From the NCBI GenBank assembly GCA_037974665.1, contig CM075771.1:34952425-35016424 (forward strand): DNA of 64,000 nucleotides, read 5' to 3'. Both the position numbers and the translations under genes were made by a program. The notes beneath the pieces were generated by a model. The model was given only the letters and a program-made list of their open reading frames with translations. It was not told the DNA's origin and ran no database searches. Position 1 is the first letter of the stretch; the number at the start of each line of letters is the position of its first letter. The DNA is from Ehretia macrophylla (lineage: Eukaryota; Streptophyta; Magnoliopsida; Boraginales; Ehretiaceae). This document shows positions 41,201 to 48,095 of this stretch, in pieces.

Positions 41201-44200
41201 AAGAACAGAAAGTGCCAAAGGATTGCTACCTGTTTGTGCCATAGAACCGATAGGAACATTAGGTGATTAATAGGATTTTAGCAATTTAAGAAGATGATCT
41301 AACTGCTCTTTACTAATTGGAGATGACTCGGCCTCATTCGCTATAGGTGTACTCTGTTCACCAGGTTTGTTTGCCCTGCCATTGAGTGGTCTGCCATGCA
41401 GCTTGTAGCAAGTCTCTCGAGTATGGCGTGGTTTTCCACAGTAGTCACAGCGCAGGTTATTTTTGTCTCTTGTATGTTGGTTTTGAGACGTTCTACGGCT
41501 GACTTGGGCTTCAGGAATGGCTAAGGCTGGTCCTTCTACAGACCCAGTTGCACCTGCAGCCTTTTTTCCAAGCATCACTTGCCTGCAACTCTCTTCTCTC
41601 CATACCTCTGCAAATACTTCTCCAATTGGAGGAAGGGGGTTTCTCCCAGCAATTCGACCATGGGCTTCATCATATTCAATGTTTAAACCTGCAAGGAAGT
41701 TGAAGAAGACCAACATCGACCATCTTTTTATAGTGATTGTAGTCCTCGGGTGATTTCCACTCATAATCATTGAATAAGTCCAGGTCTTGCCAAATTCTTT
41801 TAAGAGAATTGAAATATTTAGTCACAGAATCCTCACCTTGGCTAATTTCCCCAAGTCGTAGGGTTAACTCAAACACTTGGGATTGATTCCCTAAATCTGA
41901 GTACATCTGTGAAACATTGTCCCACAACTCTTGGTTGTTGAATAGCAGAGATAATTTGCACTTATCTCTTCGGCCATGGAATTGACCAACCATGTCATTA
42001 CCATTGAGTTTTCGGCATCCCAAGTGGCATAGGCTGGATCCTTCACGTCGGGCTTCTTTGTATCTCCAGTAATATAGCCGATCTTGCCTCTCCCCCTGAT
42101 GTACATACGAACATATTTTGACCATCGAAGGAAATTGTCGCCATTTAGTCGGATTGTAGTAATCTGAGTGGGGTGATTTTCAGATAAACTCCGGACGATT
42201 TGAGGCTCGGATTAAGATGGCAGAGAAGTCTCGGACGTGACCTTGGACATTTTGGGAACAAGAAAGTAAATTCAAACCCTAGGATTCTATTCTCCTCTCT
42301 AATACCATAAAAACAAGAATAATATATGGAATTGGTTGAATTGTATTGATATGTGAATGTACATCGGTATATAAAGGCTCCTTCTAGGAGGAAAACTAGG
42401 AAACTAATCTCCCTAATAAAAAGGAAAATAAAAACTGATTCCTAAAATCTCTCTACCAGCTAACTAACAAAATATAGCACATAGTTGAATATGGTACATA
42501 AATAAACGATATTCTAGAAGATCTTTTAACACCAATCCCAATCATATTGAGGTTGACTCAGTGTATAAAAAGGCGTAAGGCGCACTAAGGCGATAGGGGG
42601 TCCTAGTGCCTAGGCGCAAGGCGCAAGGCGAAGGCGCGCGCCTTAGCGAAGTGAGGCGCATTTCTTATACTATGAAATCAAAAAATTATGCAAGATACTA
42701 AAATAGAAATTTTAATTAGATAATACTTTAACTAAAAAACATCTAAAAGATATATATATATATATATTCGTCAAAAAGTGCACATATCAGATCTGTCCTT
42801 CCTCTTTTTGTCTTCTTTTTCTTCTTTTAGGGTTTCTTTGAAATATCTAAAAGTCAAGGGTAAAATAGTACTTTGCACATATATTAAAAAAAAAATATTG
42901 ACAGAAATAAAAAATTTTAAAGAGGCGCAGCGAGGCGCGCCTCAGCGCCTTGTGCGCCTTGCTGCGCCTTGCTGCGCCTTGATCAAAACGCCTTGCCTTA
43001 GCTTGTTAAGGCGCTGATGGTGCGCCTCGCCTCTAAGGCACGCCTAGGCGCGCCTTTTTTGCGCCTTTTTAAACACTGGGTTGACTGTCACTTTGTGGGA
43101 AATAAAGTGTTGACGAATGACATATTCTTATGTCTGTTCCAGCGATAAAATAGTCGGCCTGTTCACCAAAAATTATTAAATGGTCCCCAGATTGAGGATA
43201 TCTGTAACTTATTGGGTATATTTAACATAAATGCCAGCTTGAGCGGTGATATCTTTAACTTGTTGGGTACATGTAACGTATATGTACCAGCTTGAGGCGG
43301 ATCATTGCTAATAAAAGGGTATTTGTGTAATTGTGTTTACCCATGATATAAATGCGGATTAGTGCTCATTTAGAGCACTAAGCCATGCTTTCCCATTCTC
43401 AGACTTTTTCCTTATCTTCTACAACTAGGTTGTCAAATCTAGTTTGCAGAAATAACAGAAAACAACTATAACATAAAATAAATAAAGTACAAACCTAAAA
43501 TATCTGATAAAATTTCAGGGACTTAAAAAGACTAAAAGAGGTAGATGTTCCTATATTAATCTTTGATATTATAAAGGGCGAGGGAGGGTTTAGCCTGCTA
43601 GTTGTTTTTCATTTTCCTGATACATTTACTTAGAGTTTATCATTGGAAGTTGCAGATATTAGTGCTCACTTAGAGCACTAAGCCATTCTTTCCCATTCTC
43701 AGACTTTTTCCTTATCTTCTACAACTAGGTTGTCAAATCTAGTTTGCAGAAATAACAGAAAACAGCTATAACATAGAATAAATAAAGTATGAACCTAAAA
43801 TATCTGATAAAAGTTGACAGGGACTTAAAAGACTAAAAGAGGTAGATGTTCCTATGTTAATCTTTGATATTATAAAGGGCGAGGGAGGGTTTAGACTGCA
43901 AGTTGTTTTTCATTTTCCTGATACATTTACTTAAGAGTTTATCACTGGAAGTTGCAGATATTAGTGCTCACTTAGAGCACTAAGCCATTCTTTCCCATTC
44001 TCTGACTTTTTCCTTATCTTCTACAACTAGGTTGTCAAATCTAGTTTGCAGAAATAATAGAAAACAGCTATAACATAAAATAGAAAAAGTATGAATCTGA
44101 AATATCTCATAAAAGTTGATAGGGACTTAAAAGACAAAGAGATAGATGTTGCTATATAAATCTTTTGATATTATAAAGGGCAAGGGAGGATTTAGTCTGC

Positions 44201-45022
44201 AAATTGTTTTTCATTTTCTTAACACATTTACTTAGATTTTATCATTCGAAATTGCAGATATTCAACGAATTCAATGCTCGAAACCCTGATGAAATTAATG
44301 TGTTCAAAGGAGTCCACAAAAACCATGTCTTCATGAGTGTAGTTGGGCTTACTTCATTACTCCAGGTATCTGCGTTTTTGCTACTTTTGGTTCAAATTCA
44401 CATTAAATATGTCTGCCACCCTTTTCTTCACACCTTCCCCTCAATTCAGTCCCACGAGCCTCTTATCCATTCTCATTGAATCACTCATTATTATTATTTT
44501 TTTTTCTAATGATGTTTTTGAAAACTAATTTCATTGATCCCTTGTTCAAAGATGCTTATTTTTATATGTATCGTACATATCTCACAAGACTTGTAATAAT
44601 CTCAGGTGATTATAGTCATGTTTCTTGGTAAGTTCACTTCTACAGTGAGACTCAGTTGGAAGTTATGGCTTGTCTCCATTGCTATTGGCTTTATTAGGTC
44701 AGTTTATCATCTTCTTGCATTCCATATTATTTCTTTTAATCTTTTGTATTATGGTACAAGGCGATATCTTTGTAATGGTTCGTATTTGATAAGAACTTTT
44801 TTTTCGCCCTTTCTCTGACAGTTGGCCACTTGCCATTATTGGTAAACTGATACCTGTTCCAAAGACACCATTTGTTCATATTTTCCCAAGGCATGATCAG
44901 AGAAATCAGAGAGGTAAATGAGGCATCAGTCTCATTGTTTGCTGTCATAGAAACAATGATTTGTTTGCTCATTGCATTAATGTTTCTTTATTCTAGGTTT
45001 CTCAATTGGAGACTACTGCTGA
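826..45022 (+). CDS. Autoinhibited Ca2+-ATPase-like protein (ACA8/9/10 type), 34 exons, catalytic motifs degenerate
   Basis: Exons: 826-984, 1655-1762, 1843-1882, 3334-3452, 3558-3689, 3828-3914, 4806-4878, 5697-5767, 5840-5923, 6018-6095, 6180-6251, 6878-6961, 7041-7123, 7215-7323, 7409-7464, 8069-8111, 23559-23642, 23771-23893, 25471-25536, 25620-25718, 26253-26363, 27055-27225, 28308-28367, 28560-28724, 28812-28928, 29439-29537, 30522-30659, 30780-30880, 31506-31551, 31665-31793, 44258-44365, 44606-44697, 44822-44913, 44997-45022. Together they make 1074 codons plus TGA with no stop or frameshift, the usual length for plant plasma-membrane Ca2+ pumps. Seen: calmodulin-type segment [14 protein letters not shown] (52-65), KGAAE (600-604) and ten hydrophobic segments. 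The family pumps Ca2+ out of the cytosol. Here key residues differ: AGES (312-315), PEEL (442-445), DESGV (485-489), TGED (709-712), GSSP (763-766), DGTNDASA (788-795), Tyr854 and Ser882. Transport activity is therefore doubtful. The many-intron layout fits ACA8/9/10 rather than ACA1/2/4/11. The final exon and C-terminal tail are less certain than the rest. Confidence 0.9.
2200..2395. repeat. Tandem duplication (about 100 bp x 2) in intron 3
   Basis: Two diverged direct copies lie at about 2200-2295 and 2300-2395. Each runs from an ATGARTTGCAATYATC motif through GTTCTNTCTGAAGA to a final TTAGATT block. They sit wholly inside intron 3 of the ATPase-like gene and have no coding role. The rest of this 1.45-kb intron shows only a short T-rich and CTT-repeat stretch near 3240-3280. 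Confidence 0.6.
3453..3557 (+). other. Non-canonical GC-AG intron (intron 4)
   Basis: The exon ends in TATGGAGGG and the intron starts GCAAGT, which fits the known strong GC-donor consensus. It ends in TCAG before GTTGAG. The reading frame and the family sequence QQYGG-V join exactly only with this GC donor, and no GT lies at a position that keeps the frame. Length is 105 bp. Confidence 0.8.
4302..4570 (-). mobile_element. TRIM element copy A (intron 6)
   Basis: A miniature LTR retrotransposon in reverse orientation. Two imperfect terminal repeats (about 4302-4362 and 4497-4570) share the block CATCTAAAAGTTTAAGCTGTTA and an AT-rich TTTATTTATT tail ending near CAACA. A degenerate reverse-complement primer site (TGATACTATG, about 4486) abuts the right-hand repeat. 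The internal part holds the GGGTGGCGGGG and ACCTTTTGGTT blocks shared with the clean copy at 26613-26897. No clear target duplication is seen. Confidence 0.6.
7650..7865 (-). mobile_element. TRIM element copy B (intron 15), decayed
   Basis: The same family as the element at 26613-26897, reversed. A remnant terminal repeat ends TTATTGTCTTCAACA at about 7675. The internal block GGTGGCTGCAAGACTC follows, then a second terminal repeat with ACCTCATCTTTAGCTTTTAG that ends TTATTATCTTCTACA at 7865. It lies inside intron 15 of the ATPase-like gene. The boundaries are approximate because the copy is decayed. Confidence 0.5.
8960..9905 (+). pseudogene. Copia reverse transcriptase remnant of the old host element
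   Basis: Translation in broken frames shows the family landmarks [20 protein letters not shown] (about 9050-9108), [11 protein letters not shown] (about 9265-9297), [13 protein letters not shown] (YVDD changed to YVDG, about 9535) and SQFMHSS (9893). Several stops and frameshifts are present. A 17-bp unit with AGTAGGCTATCAAGAGA is duplicated at 9149-9201. The segment stops abruptly at about 9910, where the LINE begins. Confidence 0.75.
11283..15765 (-). pseudogene. Copia gag-pol of element 11120-16614, broken
   Basis: Domains read in the order expected for copia on the minus strand. Gag is at 15765-14950, then a CCHC knuckle ([14 protein letters not shown], 14944-14903), a protease site altered to DSCA (about 14650), pre-integrase GHPSL (about 14270), an integrase core around 13850-13580, reverse transcriptase with YVDD (about 12227-12238) and RNase H (11810-11290). 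RNase H has YAD where a catalytic Asp is usual. Stops fall at about 15540, 15278, 13600 and 12745. Frame shifts occur before the knuckle, near 12610, near 11790 and near 11500. It cannot encode a full polyprotein. Confidence 0.8.
14023..14261 (+). other. Foreign insert in copia, ending in the 5' part of 25S/26S rRNA
   Basis: Between the copia codons for GHPSL (minus strand, ends 14262) and SLKMMVP (starts near 14022) lie about 240 bp that do not fit copia. Positions 14210-14261 match the conserved 5' region of plant 25S rRNA (ATCAATAAGCGGAGGAAAAG, then AAACTTACAAGGATTCC and TAGTAACGGCGAG). The other 187 bp are GC- and CpG-rich and unidentified. The insert breaks the integrase frame. It could come from template switching onto rRNA during reverse transcription, or from filler DNA at a repaired break. 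Confidence 0.75.
16837..20521 (+). mobile_element. Young, internally deleted Ty1/copia element
   Basis: The LTRs at 16837-17068 and 20290-20521 are both 232 bp and differ at 5 sites. They start TGTTGG and end TTTA rather than the usual CA. The primer site TGGTATCAGAG starts at 17069 directly after the LTR. A polypurine tract (TTGAGGGGGAG) ends at 20289. The flanks GTGGA (16832-16836) and GCGGA (20522-20526) fit a target duplication with one change, inside the LINE. Total length is only 3.7 kb, because protease remainder and integrase are missing. It is the youngest insertion in the window by LTR identity. Confidence 0.9.
17146..20283 (+). pseudogene. Deleted copia gag-RT-RNase H of element 16837-20521
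   Basis: Gag starts ATGTCAGAAACTAC at 17146 and has an early stop near 17246 and a shift near 17390. A knuckle [14 protein letters not shown] lies at about 17956-18000. The frame reaches protease DSGG at 18238 and joins directly to the linker before reverse transcriptase (about 18260), so the pre-integrase and integrase are deleted. Reverse transcriptase has YVDD at 19321-19332, a frame shift near 19435, and RNase H with YTDADWAG (about 19810). A TAG stop lies at 19983-19985. The end is MEDIFKPA at about 20280. The protein family resembles that of the element at 37599-42533. Confidence 0.8.
20785..22880. mobile_element. Solo LTR, about 2.1 kb, probably Gypsy type
   Basis: This segment interrupts the old copia RNase H between GYLV and TW. 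It starts TGTTAGGCCCCGAATTTCC, ends GTCTTACA (TGT...ACA ends) and is flanked by perfect TTTGG repeats (20780-20784 and 22881-22885). It has no long frame, primer site or second LTR, so a solo LTR left by recombination is the simplest reading. The TGTNAxGCCCCG-like start is common in Gypsy chromovirus LTRs, but the superfamily call is an inference. A short non-coding element is the alternative. Confidence 0.7.
23269..23491 (+). repeat. 3' LTR of the old host copia, 68 bp before exon 17
   Basis: It begins TGTTAACA after the polypurine tract and ends GTTCGTAACA. It aligns with 8180-8392 through shared blocks but with many changes and gaps. The end lies 68 bases upstream of exon 17 (23559), so the branch point and polypyrimidine region of the 15.4-kb intron border directly on transposon DNA. 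Confidence 0.7.
24174..24218 (+). other. Possible 45-nt cassette exon in intron 18
   Basis: A T-rich tract and TTTGTAG precede 24174, and GTAAGT follows at 24219. The 45 bases between are a multiple of three and in the phase of the flanking exons. They read [15 protein letters not shown] with no stop. It would fall between residues 535 and 536 in the nucleotide-binding domain. Known ACA proteins have no such insert to my knowledge, so it may be chance. Confidence 0.25.
25839..26145 (+). repeat. Purine-rich tract with G-quadruplex motif in intron 20
   Basis: About 300 bases are almost all G and A on the coding strand, based on GAGAGG and GAGGGA units. At 25865-25890 five runs of three or more Gs are separated by one or two bases (GGGGTGGGTTGGGG, then GTGGGG and TGGGGGG), a strong quadruplex pattern. 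As intron RNA it would also carry the motif. The tract opens long frames by composition only, and none is a gene. Confidence 0.8.
26613..26897 (+). mobile_element. Complete TRIM retrotransposon (285 bp), type copy C
   Basis: The terminal repeats at 26613-26693 and 26824-26897 start TGYTGAAGATAATAAATA and end GGTGGTAACTTAACA. A primer site, TGGTATCAAAACATAGG, begins at 26694 directly after the left repeat and resembles the initiator-methionine tRNA complement. A purine block GCGGGAGCG precedes the right repeat. The flanks ATATC (26608-26612 and 26898-26902) are a perfect target duplication. It has no coding capacity, so it depends on proteins from other elements. It sits in intron 21 of the ATPase-like gene. 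Confidence 0.88.
27640..27760 (-). repeat. Possible degenerate tRNA-derived SINE in intron 22
   Basis: On the minus strand, GGGGCAGCTCAACTGGTCAG resembles a tRNA A-box region. The downstream GGAGGTTTCCCTAG is only a weak B-box candidate. No tail or target duplication was found. The call rests on the A-box look alone. The rest of this 1.1-kb intron (27226-28307) shows nothing recognisable. Confidence 0.25.
29671..30480. repeat. Tandem repeats (about 259-273 bp x 3) in intron 26
   Basis: The phrase TAATATGAACCTGAATCCTA recurs at about 29750, 30021 and 30280. Each time it is followed by CTCCGTTGTGCATTTTTGTT, TATGCCTGCAG and AAACATGGCAAATCGTTTAG. The third copy is truncated. Copy 1 holds a further 37-bp internal duplication near 29812-29885, and a short duplication lies at 29671-29760. 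Each unit carries an acceptor-like TGCCTGCAG (AG at about 29945, 30203 and 30417), ahead of the true acceptor at 30521. Confidence 0.8.
32186..32276 (+). repeat. G-rich quadruplex-prone tract in intron 30
   Basis: Two clusters of G-runs on the coding strand lie at about 32190-32213 (GGGGGTAGGGGGTAAGGGG, then GGATGGG) and 32243-32275 (GGGGTGGGTGGGGGTGACTG, then GGAGGGG). Both satisfy a four-run G-quadruplex pattern. Just upstream (32130-32165) is an AC/TA-rich simple repeat. No gene is present. Confidence 0.7.
32516..37234 (-). mobile_element. Ty1/copia retrotransposon in intron 30
   Basis: The left LTR (32516-32720) and right LTR (37010-37234) start TGTAAGATTGGG and end TTRACA. They differ at about 11 sites, and the right copy has a 20-bp internal duplication (CCGAAGCARTTGATGGTGTT). 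The flanks ATAGG (32511-32515 and 37235-37239) are a perfect target duplication. Next to the right LTR, the minus strand reads TGGTATCACGAGC, a variant initiator-methionine tRNA primer site. At 4.7 kb it is complete in layout. Confidence 0.92.
32732..36943 (-). pseudogene. Copia gag-pol of element 32516-37234, broken
   Basis: On the minus strand, gag starts near 36943 ([10 protein letters not shown]) and ends with an [14 protein letters not shown] tail near 36100. The zinc knuckle after it is disrupted by a stop (36060). Protease reads DTGVTHSM (about 35935), with Val where Ala is usual. Integrase pieces span 35630-34480. Reverse transcriptase (34350-33439) has YVDD at about 33661-33674 and a frame shift around 33890. 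RNase H (33385-32732) has GYSDAEWAG and ends near LQVLSLP. Stops and shifts prevent one polyprotein. Confidence 0.8.
37599..42533 (-). mobile_element. Ty1/copia retrotransposon inside the copia relic
   Basis: The left LTR is 37599-37823 and the right LTR 42308-42533. Read on the minus strand they start TGTTRAAAGAT and end TTTTTA, so like the element at 16837 they do not end in CA. They differ at about 12 sites plus a single-base gap. The flanks CCAAT (37594-37598 and 42534-42538) are a perfect target duplication. The minus strand after the right LTR reads TGGTATTAGAG, a one-base variant of the initiator-methionine tRNA primer site. Length is 4.9 kb. Confidence 0.92.
37850..42260 (-). pseudogene. 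Copia gag-pol of element 37599-42533, broken
   Basis: On the minus strand, gag (about 42250-41267) is split by several frame changes and ends with knuckle [14 protein letters not shown] (about 41455-41410). Protease keeps DSGASDHM (about 41160). Integrase pieces lie at 40591-40298 and 40238-39606. Reverse transcriptase (39433-38210) is nearly uninterrupted, with [11 protein letters not shown] and YVDD (about 38778-38790). RNase H has YTDADWAGD and continues in a shifted frame to about 37916. Gag and RNase H resemble the element at 16837-20521, so the two belong to one family. Confidence 0.8.
42559..43078. mobile_element. hAT-type MITE (520 bp) rich in AAGGCGC
   Basis: The ends are CAGTGTATAAAAAGGCG and CGCCTTTTTAAACACTG, an inverted repeat with CAGTG/CACTG termini as in hAT elements. 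The flanking GGTTGACT (42551-42558 and 43079-43086) is a perfect 8-bp target duplication. Both ends are packed with AAGGCGC/GCGCCTT units, while the middle is AT-rich with a TA run near 42752-42768. No transposase is encoded. It interrupts the copia RNase H relic. Confidence 0.9.
43361..44262 (+). repeat. Triplicated 300-bp unit containing the exon-31 acceptor
   Basis: Copies lie at 43361-43660, 43661-43962 and 43963-44262. Each starts with a short palindrome (AGTGCTC, 5-base loop, GAGCACT) and ends TTGCAGATATT. In the last copy that end is the real splice acceptor (AG 44256-44257) plus the first bases of exon 31. The other two make perfect decoy acceptors (AG at 43654-43655 and 43956-43957). 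Splicing there would read five codons and then TAG. The copies are very similar, with copy 3 the most changed. Confidence 0.92.
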
Positions 45023-45714
45023 AGATTCTCATTTTGAAGGTTCTGTAATATGTATATTATAGGTTTCTATCAGGCAAATGGCTGGTCCTGCCTAGACACG
45101 TGTCATGTGGGTCTCACTACGTGTGAGTGTGCCGCATAGCCGTTGGCCTGATAGAAGTTTTTCCCTTCACCGAATTAAAGAATCAGATATACATCCTGTA
45201 GATTATAATAGATTGGCTATCCTAGGGGGTGTTCGAAGCTCTCTCTTCTCGTTTTCTCAAACTGTGTTAGCTGTGAATTAAAACAACTTAAAACTAAGAG
45301 CACATAAATAAACTGTCTGAGATTGTGGAGAGGGTCCAAATTTTTCTGGAAAAAAACCCTATAAAGAGAGAGCTTGAAATAATGCCGTACTATTTTATTA
45401 GATTAGTGACAATCCAGCCGCAGGTGTACTTACGGCTATCTTGTTACAACTTCATCCTAGTTGAAGACTTGTTATTCTATTCAGGATAATAAATGAAGCG
45501 TTCGTCTCGAATCATGTATTGAGAAGATGCTGAGCGAAAAGGGCATTCAATCAGGAGATACACAAATGAATGGGTCTCAATAAAACTTGCATATATAAAC
45601 ACTTGCAACAGCTTCATTATTTCTCCGAAAATATTACATTACACTTTTTGGACATCTTATTTAATATTTTGGGGACTAATGCAGCAACATCAGAATAATG
45701 TCTCCTTTAAGGAT
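45023..45714. other. Spacer between convergent genes, with hairpin at 45060-45166
   Basis: This is the 3' flank of the ATPase-like gene and of the convergent pseudogene. At 45060-45166, GGTTTCTATCAGGCAAATGGCT pairs with AGCCGTTGGCCTGATAGAAGTT. The pairing is near complete over about 20 bases, around an inner ACACGTGT-rich section. It could be a short MITE or an RNA foldback in the transcript's 3' region. Nothing else is recognised. Confidence 0.5.
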
Positions 45715-48017
45715 TCAGCAGTGACATGGATAAACCATATGATTTTTCTTTGATATGAAAGGAGAAATATAGTCATTGGCAGAGGTTGATGTTTTTTCAG
45801 CTGGGACTAGAATCTGTGTCTTGCCAGATACAATTCTGTTCCCAGCAACACTGGCATAGAAGAGGCTGATGTAGGCAGGTATGAATACATCACTTTGTGT
45901 GTATATGGTAGTCTATCACCTTTTGAACTTGTGAACTCTCTGGATCAAGGTACCTTGCCTTTCCATCTACTGGCACATCCTGTCACAGTTTTGGAAGTAC
46001 ATGGAGGTCAAAATTGAGCATAAATATAACTAAGTTGATGTGAGAACATGAACTTAATAAGGTATTCGTGATTCTGTCTGTTACGCCTTAGATTTAGAAC
46101 TTCAAGCTCGCTAATGAGATTAGTGTTATAGGCTTAAAAAGTAATTGTGGTTCAGAACCTCGGACTCACAAGTAAGATTAGTGTTGTAGATTTAAAAAGT
46201 AACTACTTGGGTGCTGTCTATTGATTATGATTAACTTAAATTATTACTTAAACTTACAATACTCATTTATAAAATATTTACGTAACATGTCCCCTATCGA
46301 TATGGAACATTACACTATTCTAATTGGGAACGGAATGATCAAATCGTGAAATCAGACTATGATTCTACTTTCTTTGAAAGTGGAAAAGGAAGGGAAGGTA
46401 GAAAACTTAATAGAAATTTTTCCAATGTTTTAAAAAGTCATTTTGATTTAGTAGAATTCATCATCCATATAAAAAGCCTAAAGTTTTGCTAGAAGTAATT
46501 CTCAAATTGGCAGCTCCATTGCATAATTCCAAGAACTTCCAAATCTTCAGATTCAATTCCGAAAACAAGAAACAAGTAACAAATCGAAATAATAGATTAT
46601 AGATTCATTTCATATATCTAACGAAAGAAATTAAATCCATTAGATTTAAAAGTTACTTTTTGTCAGGCATTGATAAATAAATAACAAGTGGGATGTTACC
46701 TTTGTAAAGGTGTAAGGAAACATATCCCTCAATGCATTGAGACTCTTATCCCATCCAGATTGAGTCAAATAAATTGTTGTGTCTCTCTCAAAACCAATCC
46801 TCTTCAAGAACTGACCAATCTCTTCTGCATTGTGACATTTTTCACTCCCAGAAGCATTATTCTCTTGGCAACTAATCTTTCCCAACATTTCAACACTTAA
46901 TCAACAGCAATAAACTGGCCCTCTGTTTTTTGGCTCAAACTCCTCAATATTCCAATAATCGAATTAGCCAACTGCTTCAATTCTTGTTGCAATTCAAGAG
47001 CCTGAAACATCGCCAAGCACTCGTATGGATTCACATTTTTCTTCGTCTCTTTTGCGTTCGCGACAGCTGCAGAGCGGGGGTGGTATGTGGCAAGCCTCAA
47101 GTTTCTACCTGTCCCTGAATAGAGGTTCAATTTGGAAAGCAATGTAGTCTTCAGAGACCCTGTTTTGAACCTTCACATTTGTGATCTTCCTCATTTGCAC
47201 TTCAGCTGGTTGGTTCTTTGCTACTTGGACAATTCCATTGAGGCTTGTTATGAATTTGTTGACATCATATACTTCTCCGAAGTGCCTGAAAGTTTCTCAA
47301 AATTGTGTGTTAGAATGTTCATTACTTTTGTTTTCTGAGAGACGCAGGATGACACAAAAAAATCGGATTTAGAAATGTTTTCCCGACAGGGGCTATAACA
47401 TATAATTCCGCAACTATATGAATACATTCTTTTTTTCCAAAAATTTTCTTAATCCTGATACTTTCTATTTCGTCGAGCCCCAAGCTTGTCGTCCTTCCTT
47501 GAGTGTGGTTGAAATTGGATGAACCCATTAAATCAAGCAAAACGTACATAGCAGCAAGGATGGTGGATCAACTATTTCTCGTTCTCCCCGGAAGCCAAAA
47601 CGAATATACCCCTGCAGCCTTTATTGGGGCCCAATAAGCTACATCCCCCATGCTGTCTTGTATATATTAGTGCAGAATGCTAACATAAAATCGGAAGAAC
47701 GATAAGTATATTCATAGAGAAAGGAGAAGAAATCTATTGGGGAAATATATATATGTTAATTATAAATATAAAATGCAATATATCTGATACATATATATAG
47801 AACATTGTTTGATTGAAGAAAAGGGAAAGGCTGCGGACCTCTTCTCCCCTAGTGTGCTTCCTCTGATGTCAGGAAGCACCAGTGTGGCTCCAAGATGTCT
47901 AGCCACTACCACTGCATTAGCAACCTGAGACGCAAAGATATATATAACGTCAATCACTCATATTATTGTATAATGCATATAACTGTAACACATGCAAGAA
48001 GCTAAGAACGTACGTGA

Positions 48018-48095
48018 TGTTGAAGATAATAAATAAATAAATATAAAAAATCTCTTTTTAATAATTTAAACTTTTAGATAAAGTGGTAATTGAAG
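48018..48095 (+). repeat. TRIM solo LTR (copy D)
   Basis: TGTTGAAGATAATAAATAAA, followed by a CTCTTTTTAATAATTTAAAC block and TTTTAGATAAAGTGGTAA, matches one terminal repeat of the element at 26613-26897. No primer site or second repeat is present. It lies in the intron between exons 3 and 4 of the broken O-fucosyltransferase-type gene. Confidence 0.6.

Larger units (their letters stand above)
37570..43350 (+). mobile_element. Copia RNase H relic split by two later insertions
   Basis: Three pieces, 37570-37598, 42534-42558 and 43079-43330, read through the two insertions. Across the joints they give [18 protein letters not shown] and then [20 protein letters not shown] and FNINASL, the RNase H C-terminus of copia. 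A purine block (TTGAGGCGG, about 43303) resembles a polypurine tract, and what follows may be LTR remnant. The rest of the element is absent. The relic proves that the copia at 37599 and the hAT MITE at 42559 landed in older transposon DNA. Confidence 0.7.

Noticed and set aside
42930-43075. AAGGCGC/GCGCCTT clusters as a CRISPR-like or regulatory array
   Set aside because: They lie within a MITE with inverted ends and an 8-bp duplication, in plant nuclear DNA.
44736-44972. Minus-strand frame opposite exon 33
   Set aside because: A shadow of the ATPase-like coding exon; the plus-strand family match is clear.
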